Assembly: GCA_010365215.1 (NCBI GenBank)
Contig: JAAFGT010000030.1
Coordinates: forward strand, 1 to 41,905
Direction: 5' to 3'
Source: Acidipila sp.
GTDB taxonomy: Bacteria; Acidobacteriota; Terriglobia; Acidiferrales; UBA7541
Length of the DNA: 41,905 nucleotides
Each line of letters begins with the position of its first letter. The stretch's first letter is position 1. Below are positions 16,745 through 25,067 of the stretch, piece after piece. The position numbers were made by a program, and so were the translations under genes. The notes under the pieces are model-generated. The model searched no databases, was not told where the DNA came from, and saw only the letters and a list, made by a program, of their open reading frames with translations.

Positions 16745-18076
16745 CTACAGAGAATCTATAAACACAATGTAAGAGGACGTCCACAGACTGGTGGGAATGC
16801 TACCGCGAGGCTGACTGGTGAGAATGATCTTGAATTTGTGCGGCTCGGTGGAGATTCCGTCGAGGGCATTCGCACCGGGTAGGGGAGCGCGCGCCTCGAT
16901 CGTGGCCAGCTCGTGCAGCACGGCATAAACATTTTCCGCCGCCGGACCCATGGGACAGATGGCCTGTGCGGTGCGGAATTCCATTTCCGCATCGACTTGG
17001 TAAAAATGCCAGGCGAGACAGGCGCAGAGGGTAATGGCGCGCTCAAATTTTTCACGCAGCTCCGCCGCGGAGTGACGGCCCTCCTCACCAGGGTGCAAAA
17101 ATGGATCGAGCACCAGCACCACCTGGCGCTCGTCCTCGCGGGCAAACTCGCGGACCTTCAACATGGAAGTGCGCGCGGTGGCTTTCCAATCGACGAAGCG
17201 CGCACTGTCGCTGCTGTCGTAGTTGCGGATGGAGTACAGGTCGTGCCCGCGGCCGCGCTGAATGCTTTCCAGCTCGCCGCTCACCATCGGCAGAATCTCG
17301 TAGAACTCTCCGGTGGGCGCGATCGCGGGATACACCACCACCCTCATCGGGGACTCCACGCGCCGTGTTTTTTCCAGGAAGCCAAAGGGAAACCGGGTGC
17401 GAATGCCAAAGGCGTCCTGGCGATAAATGCCGCGCCGCGGGAATAGCAGCTCCACGCGCTGGCGCGCGCTGGATTTTCTGGGAATGAATGCGAAGTAGAC
17501 CGGCTGCATCAGGATCTGCTGCCCGATTTTTTTCTGGTCGCCGACGATGCGCAGCGAGAACGACGGAAACCATTCTTTCTCGTTGCGCAATTCCAGCAGC
17601 GCGAGCGCGGGTTGCGCGGCGAAGATGTGCTCGGGAATTTCCAGGTGCAGATGGTTCCCGCTCAGGACAATCGAGGAAAGCACTCCGCTCATCAGGATGC
17701 CGGCGAGCATGGCGGCCAGGATCAGAAAGACCAGGTTGTTGCCGGTGTTGAGCGCGGCCAGCGCCAGCAAAAAAACGCCGCCGATGTACACGATGCCTTC
17801 ACGGGTGAGGCGAAAGCGCACCTGAAAACTGAGCCAGCGGAGCGCCGTGCGGCGGGCCAGCGCGGGAACGATGGTGACGCTGACCCATCCCGCCAGGATC
17901 AGAGCGAGGACCGCCGAGGCTGCCGCCAAGCTGCTCTGTCCCGACTCCGCCGCCGCGGCGGAATAAAGCGAGAGCAGCAGAGCCAGGGCCAAGGCGGCCA
18001 TGCCAATGGCGAAATTACGCCAGCCCGGCCGGTCGAGATGCTTCCACCATTGGCGCAAAATTGAGGGGATAGGCAA
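16745..18076 (-). CDS. DUF58 domain protein
   Basis: The 443-residue product has two N-terminal membrane segments (about 20-60), a third hydrophobic region (about 90-135), and a C-terminal DUF58 domain. The family hallmark is visible as RNYDSSDSARFVDWKATART followed by LKVREFAREDERQVVLVLDP, a von Willebrand-like fold. DUF58 proteins are normally encoded beside MoxR AAA+ ATPases and transglutaminase-like membrane proteins and are thought to act with them in envelope maturation. moxR lies directly upstream, with a strong hairpin in the 66-bp gap. Its biochemical role is not known. Confidence 0.9.
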   Translation of the reverse strand: MPIPSILRQWWKHLDRPGWRNFAIGMAALALALLLSLYSAAAAESGQSSLAAASAVLALILAGWVSVTIVPALARRTALRWLSFQVRFRLTREGIVYIGGVFLLALAALNTGNNLVFLILAAMLAGILMSGVLSSIVLSGNHLHLEIPEHIFAAQPALALLELRNEKEWFPSFSLRIVGDQKKIGQQILMQPVYFAFIPRKSSARQRVELLFPRRGIYRQDAFGIRTRFPFGFLEKTRRVESPMRVVVYPAIAPTGEFYEILPMVSGELESIQRGRGHDLYSIRNYDSSDSARFVDWKATARTSMLKVREFAREDERQVVLVLDPFLHPGEEGRHSAAELREKFERAITLCACLAWHFYQVDAEMEFRTAQAICPMGPAAENVYAVLHELATIEARAPLPGANALDGISTEPHKFKIILTSQPRGSIPTSLWTSSYIVFIDSL

Positions 18077-18103
18077 TTCAGTGGAACCAGAATCTACGGG
18101 ACC

Positions 18104-18137
18104 GGATCTAGGTTACCGGAACTAGGTGACCTGATCC
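18104..18137 (-). promoter_or_regulatory. Strong stem-loop between moxR and the DUF58 gene
   Basis: GGATC-T-AGGTTACC (18104-18117) pairs with GGTGACCT-GATCC (18125-18137) around a 7-nt loop: thirteen base positions with one bulged T and one non-Watson-Crick position. It fills most of the gap between two genes of one module. No U-run follows, so it may process or protect the mRNA and set unequal expression of the two genes, rather than terminate. Confidence 0.5.
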
Positions 18138-18142
18138 CGCAC

Positions 18143-19093
18143 TTAGAGTGGAACGCGTGTCGACTCCATAATCTCGGTCAGAATACCTTCCGCCTGTTCT
18201 GATTTCCGCTGCGTCGACACGTAGCGCGTATTGACCACCACGCGGTGAGCAAACACCGGCAGGATGAGTTGCTTGAAGTCGTCGGGAATCGCATAGTCGC
18301 GCCCGGCCACGAAGGCCCGAGCCTGTGCCGCGCGATGCAGCATCACCGAGCCACGCGGGCTGACGCCTAAGAGCAGATGCTCATTCTTGCGCGTGCGTTC
18401 CACGATTTCGAGGGCGTAGTCGAGCAGCGAATCGTCCACCTTGACCGCCTGCGTCGCTTCCTGAAGCAGGACAACGTCGTTCGCTTCCATGGTGGGGCGG
18501 CCGCCGGCAGGCGCCTGCGTCCCGGAATGATTCAGAATGATGGCTTTCTCATTCGCGCGCGTGGGATAACCCATGCGGATGCGAATCAGGAAGCGATCGA
18601 GCTGCGATTCAGGAAGCGGATAGGTGCCATGGTGCTCGACGGGATTCTGCGTGGCCAAAACCAGGAAAGGCTGGGGCAGCGGATGCGTTTTATTGTCTAC
18701 GGTAACCTGCGCTTCATTCATCGCTTCGAGCAGCGCGGATTGCGTTTTGGGCGTGGTGCGATTGATTTCATCGGCCAGCACTACATTGGCGAAAATAGGC
18801 CCGGGCCGGAATTCAAACTCCTGCGTCGAGGGGACAAAGACGCTGGTTCCGATCACGTCGCTGGGCAGCAGGTCGGAAGTAAATTGTATGCGTTGAAAAG
18901 TGCAGTGAAACGATCGCGCCAATGCCTGGGCCAAGGTGGTCTTGCCCACTCCGGGAACGTCTTCGATGAGCAGGTGGCCGCGCGCCAGCAGCGTGATCAA
19001 CGCCAGCTCAATGGCTTCGTCTTTCCCGTGAATCACGCGGGAAATGGAATTGCGCAGTTCGGAAACTTGAGCGGTGGCAGCGGCCGGCGTCAT
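18143..19093 (-). CDS. moxR: MoxR-family AAA+ ATPase
   Basis: MoxR ATPases are chaperone-like AAA+ proteins that work with von Willebrand or DUF58 partners to mature or insert metals and cofactors in envelope proteins. The 316-residue protein has Walker A VPGVGKTT (46-53), Walker B VVLADEINR (Asp108, Glu109), a sensor-1-like LATQNPVEHHGTYPLPESQLDRF segment split across two motifs, and an arginine-rich lid domain with SPRGSVMLHRAAQA. It starts the minus-strand module followed by DUF58. A tRNA gene starts about 40 bp away on the other strand, so the two must use divergent promoters in a very short region. Confidence 0.93.
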   Translation of the reverse strand: MTPAAATAQVSELRNSISRVIHGKDEAIELALITLLARGHLLIEDVPGVGKTTLAQALARSFHCTFQRIQFTSDLLPSDVIGTSVFVPSTQEFEFRPGPIFANVVLADEINRTTPKTQSALLEAMNEAQVTVDNKTHPLPQPFLVLATQNPVEHHGTYPLPESQLDRFLIRIRMGYPTRANEKAIILNHSGTQAPAGGRPTMEANDVVLLQEATQAVKVDDSLLDYALEIVERTRKNEHLLLGVSPRGSVMLHRAAQARAFVAGRDYAIPDDFKQLILPVFAHRVVVNTRYVSTQRKSEQAEGILTEIMESTRVPL

Positions 19094-19096
19094 AAG

Positions 19097-19125
19097 TTGT
19101 AAATCACGCGTCCTTTTGCTACAAA
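19097..19125 (+). promoter_or_regulatory. Candidate promoter of tRNA-Val
   Basis: TTGTAA (19097-19102) and TACAAA (19120-19125) are spaced by 17 bp, each with four of six consensus matches. They would start transcription at about 19132, directly before the tRNA. The moxR start codon lies only a few bases upstream of the -35. Confidence 0.4.
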
Positions 19126-19133
19126 CGTGTTGC

Positions 19134-19210
19134 GGGCGATTAGCTCAGCTGGTTAGAGCGCTCCCCTCACACGGGAGAGGTCTAAGGTTCAAATCCTTAA
19201 TCGCCCACCA
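19134..19210 (+). tRNA. tRNA-Val (anticodon CAC)
   Basis: The acceptor stem GGGCGAT pairs with ATCGCCC, followed by a discriminator A and an encoded CCA (19208-19210). The D arm is GCTC/GAGC, the anticodon stem is CTCCC/GGGAG with loop CTCACAC, giving anticodon CAC (reads GUG, valine). The T arm is TAAGG/CCTTA with loop TTCAAAT. All stems are intact and the length is 77 nt. No repeat of its 3' end was noticed downstream, so there is no sign of an integrated element. Confidence 0.97.
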
Positions 19211-19462
19211 TTCCCGCGCAGTTCCGATTATTTCTGCACAGTCCTGCCCGCTGAAGTTTTGATGCCGCCAGTGGCTGGTCCATTTTGTGCCGGCGGTGGT
19301 TTGTTTCATCGGCGCGTAAAGCCGCGCTGAATAGGCCATTCTACCGGAATGTGGCAACGGCTACTACGAATGCCGGTCGGCGATGTTGTCATTGCGCTAT
19401 GGGCACCGCACGGGCAGCCTTAACTGGTTGCGCCTGGCGAATCGCGTTATCCTCGAACCGCT

Positions 19463-19993
19463 ATGACAACATTGCTGTACTTCCTGGAGATGCTGGCGCT
19501 AAGCGTTTGGGTTGGCGGCATCGTTTTCCTTAGCTTCATCCTTGCACCGAGCGCCTTCGTTCTACTGCCGGCGAACGAAGCCGGTGCACTGGTGGGGCTG
19601 ACCCTGACGCGCCTTCACCTGGCAGGCTATGTCGCTACGCTGGTCTTTCTTGGCAGCCGCGTGGCCAGGGCGGGCGTGGCAGCGCAGTCGGAATCCTTTT
19701 CCCGGTCAGAGCTGCTGCTGCGGCCGGCGATGGTTTGCGTGCTGCTGATGTTTCTACTGACGGCCATTTCGCAACAGGTCGTCCGGCCACGAATGGAAGT
19801 TGCGCGTGCGGAGAAGACTGCCAACGTGGGCACGCTCAATCCCTCTCCGCAGAGCTCGGCGCCAGGTGTCCCAGCCAGCGCAGCTTTTGACCGCCTGCAT
19901 CGGATTTCCGTAAAGCTCGAGGGCGGGGTTTTATTACTCGGGCTGGCTGCATTCTTCTTTACGGCCCGCGAGTACTCCCACCCCATCAGGTAA
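19463..19993 (+). CDS. DUF4149-type integral membrane protein
   Basis: The 176-residue product has about four membrane helices: residues 5-30 (LEMLALSVWVGGIVFLSFILAP), about 45-65, about 88-108, and a last one near 150-168. The first helix with WVGGIVF and the following FVLLP, and the overall layout, match the DUF4149/TMEM205-like family, whose function is not known. A loop rich in Pro, Ser and Ala lies before the last helix. The preceding 250 bp after the tRNA show no gene. No strong ribosome binding site is seen before the ATG. Confidence 0.78.
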   Translation: MTTLLYFLEMLALSVWVGGIVFLSFILAPSAFVLLPANEAGALVGLTLTRLHLAGYVATLVFLGSRVARAGVAAQSESFSRSELLLRPAMVCVLLMFLLTAISQQVVRPRMEVARAEKTANVGTLNPSPQSSAPGVPASAAFDRLHRISVKLEGGVLLLGLAAFFFTAREYSHPIR

Positions 19994-20078
19994 TACCTGC
20001 GCGCTGCACTCTGCATGACGCCGAGATTGCTCCGCGGAGCCGCACCGGAAAGAGTGCCTGTGCTAATATTGCCTGTTT

Positions 20079-21155
20079 ATGCGCACAGGAATTATCGGAC
20101 TACCGGGCGTTGGAAAGACCAGCCTCTTCAAAATTCTCACGCGCGCGCACGTGGATGCGAAGGCGGCGCGTGATGCCATGCACATTGGCGTTGCCAAGGT
20201 CCCGGACGCGCGCCTCGACCAGCTGGTGCCGCTTTACAAACCCAAAAAGGTAACCTGCGCCACCATCGAATATGTGGACGTGGCCGGCATTGCCAAAGAT
20301 CGCGCGCGGGATACGGCGCTGCTGGTGGAAATGCGGCAGATGGACGCGTTAGTGAATGTGGTGCGGCTTTTCGATGACCCGGCGCAACCGCATCCCGCGG
20401 GCTCGCTGAACGCGGCTCGCGACGTGGAAAGCGTGGAGATTGAGCTGATTCTGCACGACATGGATCAGGTGGCGCGGAGGCTGGAGCGGCTGGAGAAGGA
20501 TCTCAAGCGCAAGAAAGATCCGCTGCTGGAGCGCGAGCTGGCCTTGCTGCTGCGTTGCCGCGCCGCGCTCGATGCGGAACAGCCGCTGCGCCAGCTCGAA
20601 TTCACCGCTGACGAACTGAAGATGCTTACCGGGTTTATGTTTCTGACGCGCAAGCCCATGCTTTACGCCATCAATCTGGGAGACGCGGAAGCCGGGGAGA
20701 TCAACCGCGTAGTGGAGAAGCACGGGCTGACCGCGCTTGCCGCCAAACCGCAGACGGCCATCGTTCCCTTTTGCGGCAAGATTGAAGCCGAGCTCGCCGA
20801 CCTGCCCGATGCCGAAGCCGCGGAAATGATGGCGGGATACGGCTTGACTGAATCCGGCCGCGACCGCTTGATCCACGCCACCTACCAATTGCTGGGCCTG
20901 ATTTCATTTCTTACCGCGGGTGAGCCGGAAGTTCGCGCCTGGACGATACCGCGTGGATTTACCGCCGGGCAAGCCGCCGGGGCGATTCACTCGGACATCG
21001 AGCGCGGGTTTATCAAGGCGGAAGTGGTTTTCTGGGAGCATCTGCTGGCCGCGGGCAGCGTGGCGGCAGCGCGCGAGAAGGCCCAGGTACGCCTGGAAGG
21101 AAGAGAATATCTGGTCAAAGACGGGGACGTGATTCTATTCCGCCACAGCGGTTAA
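20079..21155 (+). CDS. Divergent YchF/OLA1-like P-loop NTPase
   Basis: The 358-residue protein has an N-terminal G domain, a central coiled-coil insertion (about residues 120-165) and a C-terminal TGS domain (about 270-355) with SFLTAGEPEVRAWTIPRG, GAIHSDIERGFIKAEVV and LVKDGDVILFRHS, matching YchF closely. YchF proteins bind ribosomes and take part in translation and stress control, with ATP preferred over GTP. The G domain departs from the family. The P-loop is GLPGVGKT (7-14). The usual switch I segment with TIEPN is replaced. The glycine-rich switch II segment after DVAG is shortened. The specificity motif reads NLGD (199-202) rather than NxxE. I therefore call it YchF-like and not simply ychF. 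Confidence 0.85.
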   Translation: MRTGIIGLPGVGKTSLFKILTRAHVDAKAARDAMHIGVAKVPDARLDQLVPLYKPKKVTCATIEYVDVAGIAKDRARDTALLVEMRQMDALVNVVRLFDDPAQPHPAGSLNAARDVESVEIELILHDMDQVARRLERLEKDLKRKKDPLLERELALLLRCRAALDAEQPLRQLEFTADELKMLTGFMFLTRKPMLYAINLGDAEAGEINRVVEKHGLTALAAKPQTAIVPFCGKIEAELADLPDAEAAEMMAGYGLTESGRDRLIHATYQLLGLISFLTAGEPEVRAWTIPRGFTAGQAAGAIHSDIERGFIKAEVVFWEHLLAAGSVAAAREKAQVRLEGREYLVKDGDVILFRHSG

Positions 21156-21199
21156 GTGTTCGTGGTTGAAGGCATCGCCGTCGCGAAGATCTTCTTTGA

Positions 21200-21976
21200 T
21201 TGAAGACTAAGCCAACAAGCGTTGCGCTCCCCAAATTTCTGAATGTGATCATGAATCTGGCTCTGCCCATTGCAGCGGGAACTGCCGCCGCTGCCGCGAC
21301 GCTAGCCGGCGGCTGGCTGGTGACGCGTCGCGATTGGTCGCGACGCATGCTGGCGTATTTCATCGCCCTGGGCGCGGGCTTCATGTTGGCCGCGGTGTTC
21401 CTGGAAATACTTCCCGAAGCGGTGCTGCAGTCAGGCAATACAGCGTGGCTGCTGGCGCTGCTGGGCTATTTTCTGGTGCATTTTTTCGAGCACACACTGG
21501 CGCCGCATCTGCATTTTGGAGAAGAGACGCACCTGGCAGAAGTTGCGCACCAGCATGCCGGACAATTCGCGGTGCTCGGTTTGGGGATTCACGCGCTGTT
21601 CGACGGCGTGGCCATCGGCTCGGGATTTCTGGTGTCCGGCTATCTGGGCGGAGTGATTTTTTTAGCCGTGTTGCTGCACAAAGTGCCGGAAGGTTTTACG
21701 GTAGCCTCGCTTCTGCTGGCCAGCGGGCAGAGCCGGCGTTCATCGCTTGCCGGGACCGCCACGCTGGCCGCGGCGACGCTCGCCGGCGTGGCGTTGATGC
21801 GTTTTCTGCCGGCCGAGGTCGGGCCGGCGCTGGCATTTTCCGGAGGTGTGACGCTTTACGTCGCCGCCACGGATTTGTTGCCGGAGGTTAACAAGCAGCC
21901 ACAGCCGCGAATGCCTTTGATGGTTTTCGCCGGCGTCGCGTTAATGCTCGCGCTACGGTTCCTGGCGTTCCGCTGA
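21200..21976 (+). CDS. ZIP-family divalent metal transporter
   Basis: The product (258 residues from a TTG at 21200) resembles ZIP (ZupT-like) transporters, which bring Zn, Fe or Mn into the cytoplasm. About eight membrane helices are visible. The metal-path motifs are HALFDGVAIGSGF in the fourth helix region and LHKVPEGFTVASLL in the fifth, matching the paired H-x-x-x-D/E-G signatures. A His-rich cluster (HFFEHTLAPHLHFGEETHLA, then HQHAG) lies between helices 3 and 4, the usual place for a metal-binding loop. The start is uncertain: an ATG at 21251 (MNLALPIAAG) lies right before the first helix and is a good alternative. Neither has a clear ribosome binding site. Confidence 0.85.
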   Translation: MKTKPTSVALPKFLNVIMNLALPIAAGTAAAAATLAGGWLVTRRDWSRRMLAYFIALGAGFMLAAVFLEILPEAVLQSGNTAWLLALLGYFLVHFFEHTLAPHLHFGEETHLAEVAHQHAGQFAVLGLGIHALFDGVAIGSGFLVSGYLGGVIFLAVLLHKVPEGFTVASLLLASGQSRRSSLAGTATLAAATLAGVALMRFLPAEVGPALAFSGGVTLYVAATDLLPEVNKQPQPRMPLMVFAGVALMLALRFLAFR

Positions 21977-22170
21977 GCAGGGAATGAACTGCCCATAAAG
22001 ACCGATTGCCGTGGATGAATATTGCAGGATTCCATTAATCGCAAAATTAAAGTGTTTTTCGCAAGAGTAACTAGTATTGGAGAATGAATGGATTTTTGGC
22101 CAGAAAGTTACTATCATTAACTCACCCACCCTTCCAGTGTTCCATTATTTCTATGTTCTTTGGGAGACGC

Positions 22171-24234
22171 ATGTATCGCAATTTGACAAATCGGCTGGTG
22201 ATACCTCTCTGCTTTTTACTCGGCGTTTTAAGTGGTTGCGGTGGATCGCCCTCCGGTGGCGTACCGCCGCCCGTGCCTGCTGTCGCCGCGATATCTTTGA
22301 CTCCAGCGTCCGTACAAGGCGGGGCGAACTCCATGGCCACGGTCACATTGAATCAGGCTGCGCCAGCCGGGGGGCTTATGGTTGCTCTTTCCAGTGGGAA
22401 CGGGGCAGCGATCGTTCCCTCGAATGTGAGCGTGCCGGCGGCCCTGAACGCCGCGACATTCCAAGTGCATACAAATGTCGTGGCGCAGACCACGGCCGCG
22501 ATGATCACCGCGTCGCTGAATGGCACGGTTTCCACAACGCTTACTCTGACGCCAGCGTCGATTACAGCGGTTCAGTCAATCAGACTTAATCCCAGCTCGT
22601 TAATCGGTGGAATGAATGCCACTGGAACCGTCACGCTGAGTGCGCCGGCTCCGGTTGGCGGCAGCAATGTGACGCTATCCAGCAGCGATCCGTCAGTGGC
22701 CACCGTTCCCCCTACGCTGGTGGTTGCGAATGGTAGTCTGTCAGCAATCGTAACCGTGACTACGTTCAACGTGGCTGGCACGAAGACTTCGACGATTACT
22801 GCCCAGATTGGTTCTGGAGCTCAAGCCGCCGCAGCCATCACGGTGAATCCTCAAGTCGCAGGCAATTCCGTGAACCTCACTGTGAACACCGGCATTGTTC
22901 ACCAGGCTTGGATAGCCTGGCAGGCTACTGCCACTGGCCCAACATTTTCAGGCTTTACCGGTAGCGTTCCACCAGCGGCGATGGCCAATATCCTCAGGGA
23001 CGTGGTCGACTTGGGAATAACAGGCTATCGTGTTCACCTCTTTGCCAATCTGCTGGGCGGCGGGCCGACTTACGATTTTAGTTCCGAGAACGCGCGGCTG
23101 TCGCAGGTTGTTGTGCCTACGCGCGCTCTGGTGACGGCCAACGGCGACCCGTTTACCAGCTATGTGACGATCGTCGGCAAGTTCCCCGCCAACTGGCCCT
23201 GGGCTAGCAACCCGGCAAGCTATGGCGACATGGTCGCTGCATTTCTAAGCAACTACGGTGTGGGAGGCGCGTCAGGAATTCTGTATACACCTACTCACTG
23301 GGTAACCGTGAACGAACCCGACGTGAACGGTTTTGCCTGTTGCAGCGCAAATAACGGGGGCGGGTTATACCTGTTCCAAAACGCGCTGGCTGTGAAATTG
23401 CAAGCTCTAGGTTCCAGCGTGAAACTCGAGCTGCCGGACACAGTTGGACCGAACAGCGCGTATGTGACCGGTAATTACGCTCTGTTGACCCACCCCGCTC
23501 AAGTCGGGCTGCTTGCTTGGCATGATTATGACATCCACGTTGACGGACCGGCGCCGTCGTTCGTCGAACGAAACCGTATTCGCGCGTTTGCACAGTCCAA
23601 AGGTCTACCGACAGGAGCCACGGAGATCTGCTGCGGCAACCACTGGATGGGCAGCTACGTTCCGCCCAGCGTGGCCAAGGGCAGCGGGCAGCCGCTGGGC
23701 TGGGCCCGCGACATCTACTGGAATATGACCGAGGGCGACATATCCATCTGGCAACCGCTAGCCATCATGGGCCCTTGTGCCACGCCGGGTTGCCCTGGCG
23801 GGTTGCAAGCTCCGATCACGCTCGATCCGAACTTGACGACAATTTTTAAATACCAATCCTATTATGCGCTGCGGCAGTTTGGACATTACATCCGCCCAGG
23901 TTATAAACGCGTGGATATGACCTGCGCGAATTGCACGTTCGATAATAATGATGCCATCGGGCAGGCGGTGAAACCGGTGGCGTGGGTGAATCCGGGGAAT
24001 AACAAACTGGTGATGGTAGTGGTCAACGACCAGTGCGTGGAAGTGGCCGGCGCTTGCACTCTATCGCAAAATGTTGCCATCAACGGTCTGCCGGCCAACG
24101 CTTCGTTTGTTGTTACCGGAGTCGATGCGTCGCAGCCCACGGATCAGACTTTCGGCACAGTCACATCGGACGGTTCCGGAACTTTGCACTTTACCTTCCC
24201 ACCACAAGCCATCCTGACATTCGTCCAACAATAA
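22171..24234 (+). CDS. Lipoprotein with two Ig-like repeats and a clan GH-A-like glycosidase domain
   Basis: The 687-residue product starts at the ATG at 22171, preceded by GGGAG. It opens with a lipoprotein signal peptide ending in lipobox LSGC, so it should be membrane-anchored outside the cytoplasm. Two Ig-like (BIG/CalX-like) repeats of about 95 residues follow (about 35-230), each opening with a motif like SLTPASVQGG or RLNPSSLIGG. The remaining 450 residues look like a TIM barrel plus C-terminal beta domain. VNEPDV (Asn381-Glu382-Pro383) fits the acid/base of clan GH-A glycosidases, and TEICCG (Glu485) fits the nucleophile. Paired cysteines (CC twice, CANC, GPCATPGC) suggest disulfides. 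The substrate and exact GH family are not assigned. A terminator follows at 24313-24346. Confidence 0.75.
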   Translation: MYRNLTNRLVIPLCFLLGVLSGCGGSPSGGVPPPVPAVAAISLTPASVQGGANSMATVTLNQAAPAGGLMVALSSGNGAAIVPSNVSVPAALNAATFQVHTNVVAQTTAAMITASLNGTVSTTLTLTPASITAVQSIRLNPSSLIGGMNATGTVTLSAPAPVGGSNVTLSSSDPSVATVPPTLVVANGSLSAIVTVTTFNVAGTKTSTITAQIGSGAQAAAAITVNPQVAGNSVNLTVNTGIVHQAWIAWQATATGPTFSGFTGSVPPAAMANILRDVVDLGITGYRVHLFANLLGGGPTYDFSSENARLSQVVVPTRALVTANGDPFTSYVTIVGKFPANWPWASNPASYGDMVAAFLSNYGVGGASGILYTPTHWVTVNEPDVNGFACCSANNGGGLYLFQNALAVKLQALGSSVKLELPDTVGPNSAYVTGNYALLTHPAQVGLLAWHDYDIHVDGPAPSFVERNRIRAFAQSKGLPTGATEICCGNHWMGSYVPPSVAKGSGQPLGWARDIYWNMTEGDISIWQPLAIMGPCATPGCPGGLQAPITLDPNLTTIFKYQSYYALRQFGHYIRPGYKRVDMTCANCTFDNNDAIGQAVKPVAWVNPGNNKLVMVVVNDQCVEVAGACTLSQNVAINGLPANASFVVTGVDASQPTDQTFGTVTSDGSGTLHFTFPPQAILTFVQQ

Positions 24235-24312
24235 AGCGGATAGAGTCCCAGCGTATTCACCGGTGTTCGACCGCTTGTGAAATGCAACTGTCGAAACGCG
24301 GCCAGGGCTGTG

Positions 24313-24346
24313 CCCCCGGCGGCAGGCTTGCCGGGAGGTTCTTTTT
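24313..24346 (+). terminator. Rho-independent terminator after the glycosidase gene
   Basis: CCCGGC (24315-24320) and GCCGGG (24330-24335) form a GC-only stem with a 9-nt loop, followed by AGG and then TTCTTTTT (24339-24346). It lies about 80 bp after the glycosidase stop codon and before the ECF sigma gene, so it separates the two transcription units. Confidence 0.7.
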
Positions 24347-24440
24347 ACGTCATTCGCGAGACCTGTACCGGCAACTGGCATGAGTCCGGCCCGGTGCGCA
24401 ACTTTCTGCCTGGGGTGGGGTTGGATACAATGTGGAGGTC

Positions 24441-25067
24441 ATGGCCAGCTCTGACGTCCAGCTGATGCTCGAGGTGAAGCAGGGAGACGAGGCCGCCTTC
24501 GAGCTTCTCTTGCAGCGCTATCGCACACCCTTGTGCCACTTCTTATCGCGCATGGTCCGTGATCCGGCCTTGGCAGAAGACCTCGCCCAGGAAGTGTTTC
24601 TGCGAGTTTATCGCGCGCGCAAGGATTACCAACCCAGCGCGAAGTTCACTACGTGGCTTTTCCGGATTGCTACCAATCTGGCGCTCAACGCCATCCGCGA
24701 CGGGCGCTTCCGCAAAAGCGAAGATTCTCTGGACGAGCGCAGGGAAGGCGAAGACGGCGAGTCCGTCGCTTTCGAGGTGCCGGATGGCCATCCCGGCGCC
24801 GAACAGCATCTGATCGACGAGGATCGCGCCGCCATGATCCGCCGCGCGGTACTGTCGCTCCCGGAAAAACAGCGCGCCGCCGTTCTACTGCACAAGTTTC
24901 ACGAAATGGATTACGAGGATATCGCGCGGATTCTGGATTGCTCGATGAGCGCGCTCAAGTCACTTCTGTTCCGCGCGTATGAAACGCTGCGAGTGCAACT
25001 GGCCCCCATGGCCGCATCTGCGAAAGCGGGAGGCTCAAGGGGCGGTGTTGGAGGAAGTTCGTCATGA
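24441..25067 (+). CDS. ECF-type RNA polymerase sigma factor
   Basis: The 208-residue product is a group 4 (ECF, sigma-E/RpoE-like) sigma factor. Region 2 (about residues 22-90) contains the -10 recognition helix with DLAQEVFLRVYRA and FTTWLFRIATNLALNAIRD. Region 4 (about 130-185) contains LPEKQRAAVLLHKFHEMDY and the helix-turn-helix DIARILDCSMSALKSLLFRAY. The start is taken as the ATG at 24441, with GGAGG only two to three bases upstream; a GTG at 24432 is the alternative. Its stop overlaps the downstream anti-sigma gene as ATGA, so the pair is translationally coupled. The sequence before it (GCAACTTT at about 24399) loosely resembles an ECF -35, which would allow autoregulation. Confidence 0.92.
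   Translation: MASSDVQLMLEVKQGDEAAFELLLQRYRTPLCHFLSRMVRDPALAEDLAQEVFLRVYRARKDYQPSAKFTTWLFRIATNLALNAIRDGRFRKSEDSLDERREGEDGESVAFEVPDGHPGAEQHLIDEDRAAMIRRAVLSLPEKQRAAVLLHKFHEMDYEDIARILDCSMSALKSLLFRAYETLRVQLAPMAASAKAGGSRGGVGGSSS

Noticed and set aside
19134-19210. tRNA-Val as a phage or island attachment site
   Set aside because: No integrase gene and no second copy of the tRNA 3' end were seen nearby.
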